Source: an uncultured Porphyromonadaceae bacterium
Lineage (GTDB): Bacteria; Bacteroidota; Bacteroidia; Bacteroidales; Muribaculaceae
DNA: 5,736 bases
Direction: 5' to 3'
Assembly (NCBI GenBank): GCA_900547825.1
Contig: URII01000087.1
Location: 1 to 5,736, forward strand
The position numbers and the translations under genes were made by a program. Below are positions 5,670 to 5,736 of the stretch, piece after piece (within the stretch, counting starts at the first letter, position 1; every line of letters begins with the position of its first letter). The notes below the pieces were generated by a model that ran no database searches, was not told the DNA's origin, and saw nothing but the letters and a program-made list of their open reading frames with translations.

Positions 5670-5736
5670 AGTGAGGGAGGGTGCAACCATTACGGCACGA
5701 TTATTGTTTATCATTTAACACGATGTGACAATAAAT
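5670..5736. other. Unassigned spacer with a short inverted repeat
   Basis: No gene is visible in the last 67 bases. TTATTGT (5701-5707) and ACAATAA (5728-5734) form 7-bp inverted arms 20 nt apart in A/T-rich DNA, as might flank an operator or promoter of a gene beyond the window. Arms this short occur by chance, so no function is claimed. Confidence 0.3.

Overview
This is chromosomal DNA from a Bacteroidota bacterium, most likely a gut-type Bacteroidales and possibly near Muribaculaceae. The lineage call rests on several cues. No good Shine-Dalgarno sequence precedes the starts, and A/T-rich leaders are used instead. A perfect Bacteroidota-type -7 box (TAnnTTTG) precedes the first gene. The ObgE sequence has a Bacteroidetes-like N-terminus and an acidic tail. 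The last gene carries a C-terminal tail like those of the type IX secretion system (T9SS). The genus assignment is inference.

Layout, left to right. (1) Positions 39-1137, + strand: a promoter, an ECF-type sigma factor and, 4 nt later, a four-helix membrane protein of unknown family. These form a two-gene unit that may be a sigma factor and its membrane-bound regulator. (2) Positions 1138-1216: a strong hairpin between convergent units, probably a terminator. (3) Positions 1217-4182, - strand: a tight three-gene unit read right to left. It encodes a CMP-nonulosonate (acylneuraminate-type) cytidylyltransferase, a CBS-domain plus sugar-1-phosphate nucleotidyltransferase resembling the GlcN-1-P guanylyltransferases of legionaminate pathways, and the ribosome-associated GTPase ObgE. 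Gaps are 6 and 8 nt. (4) Positions 4183-4218: a 36-bp divergent spacer. (5) Positions 4219-5187, + strand: a YrbG-type calcium/sodium antiporter. (6) Positions 5188-5736: a small secreted-protein gene that appears frameshifted, with a signal peptide in one frame and a T9SS-like tail in the next, followed by an intrinsic terminator and about 65 bp of unassigned sequence.

How the genes fit together: the two sugar-nucleotide enzymes would act near the start (GDP-sugar formation) and at the end (CMP activation) of a nonulosonic-acid route for surface glycans. The enzymes between them are not in this window. ObgE appears to be co-transcribed with them but works in ribosome maturation. The antiporter and the small secreted protein seem to be independent units. 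I found no rRNA, tRNA, CRISPR array, insertion sequence or phage gene. No clearly new multi-gene system is visible. The best leads are the sigma/membrane-protein pair and the broken or minimal secreted protein.
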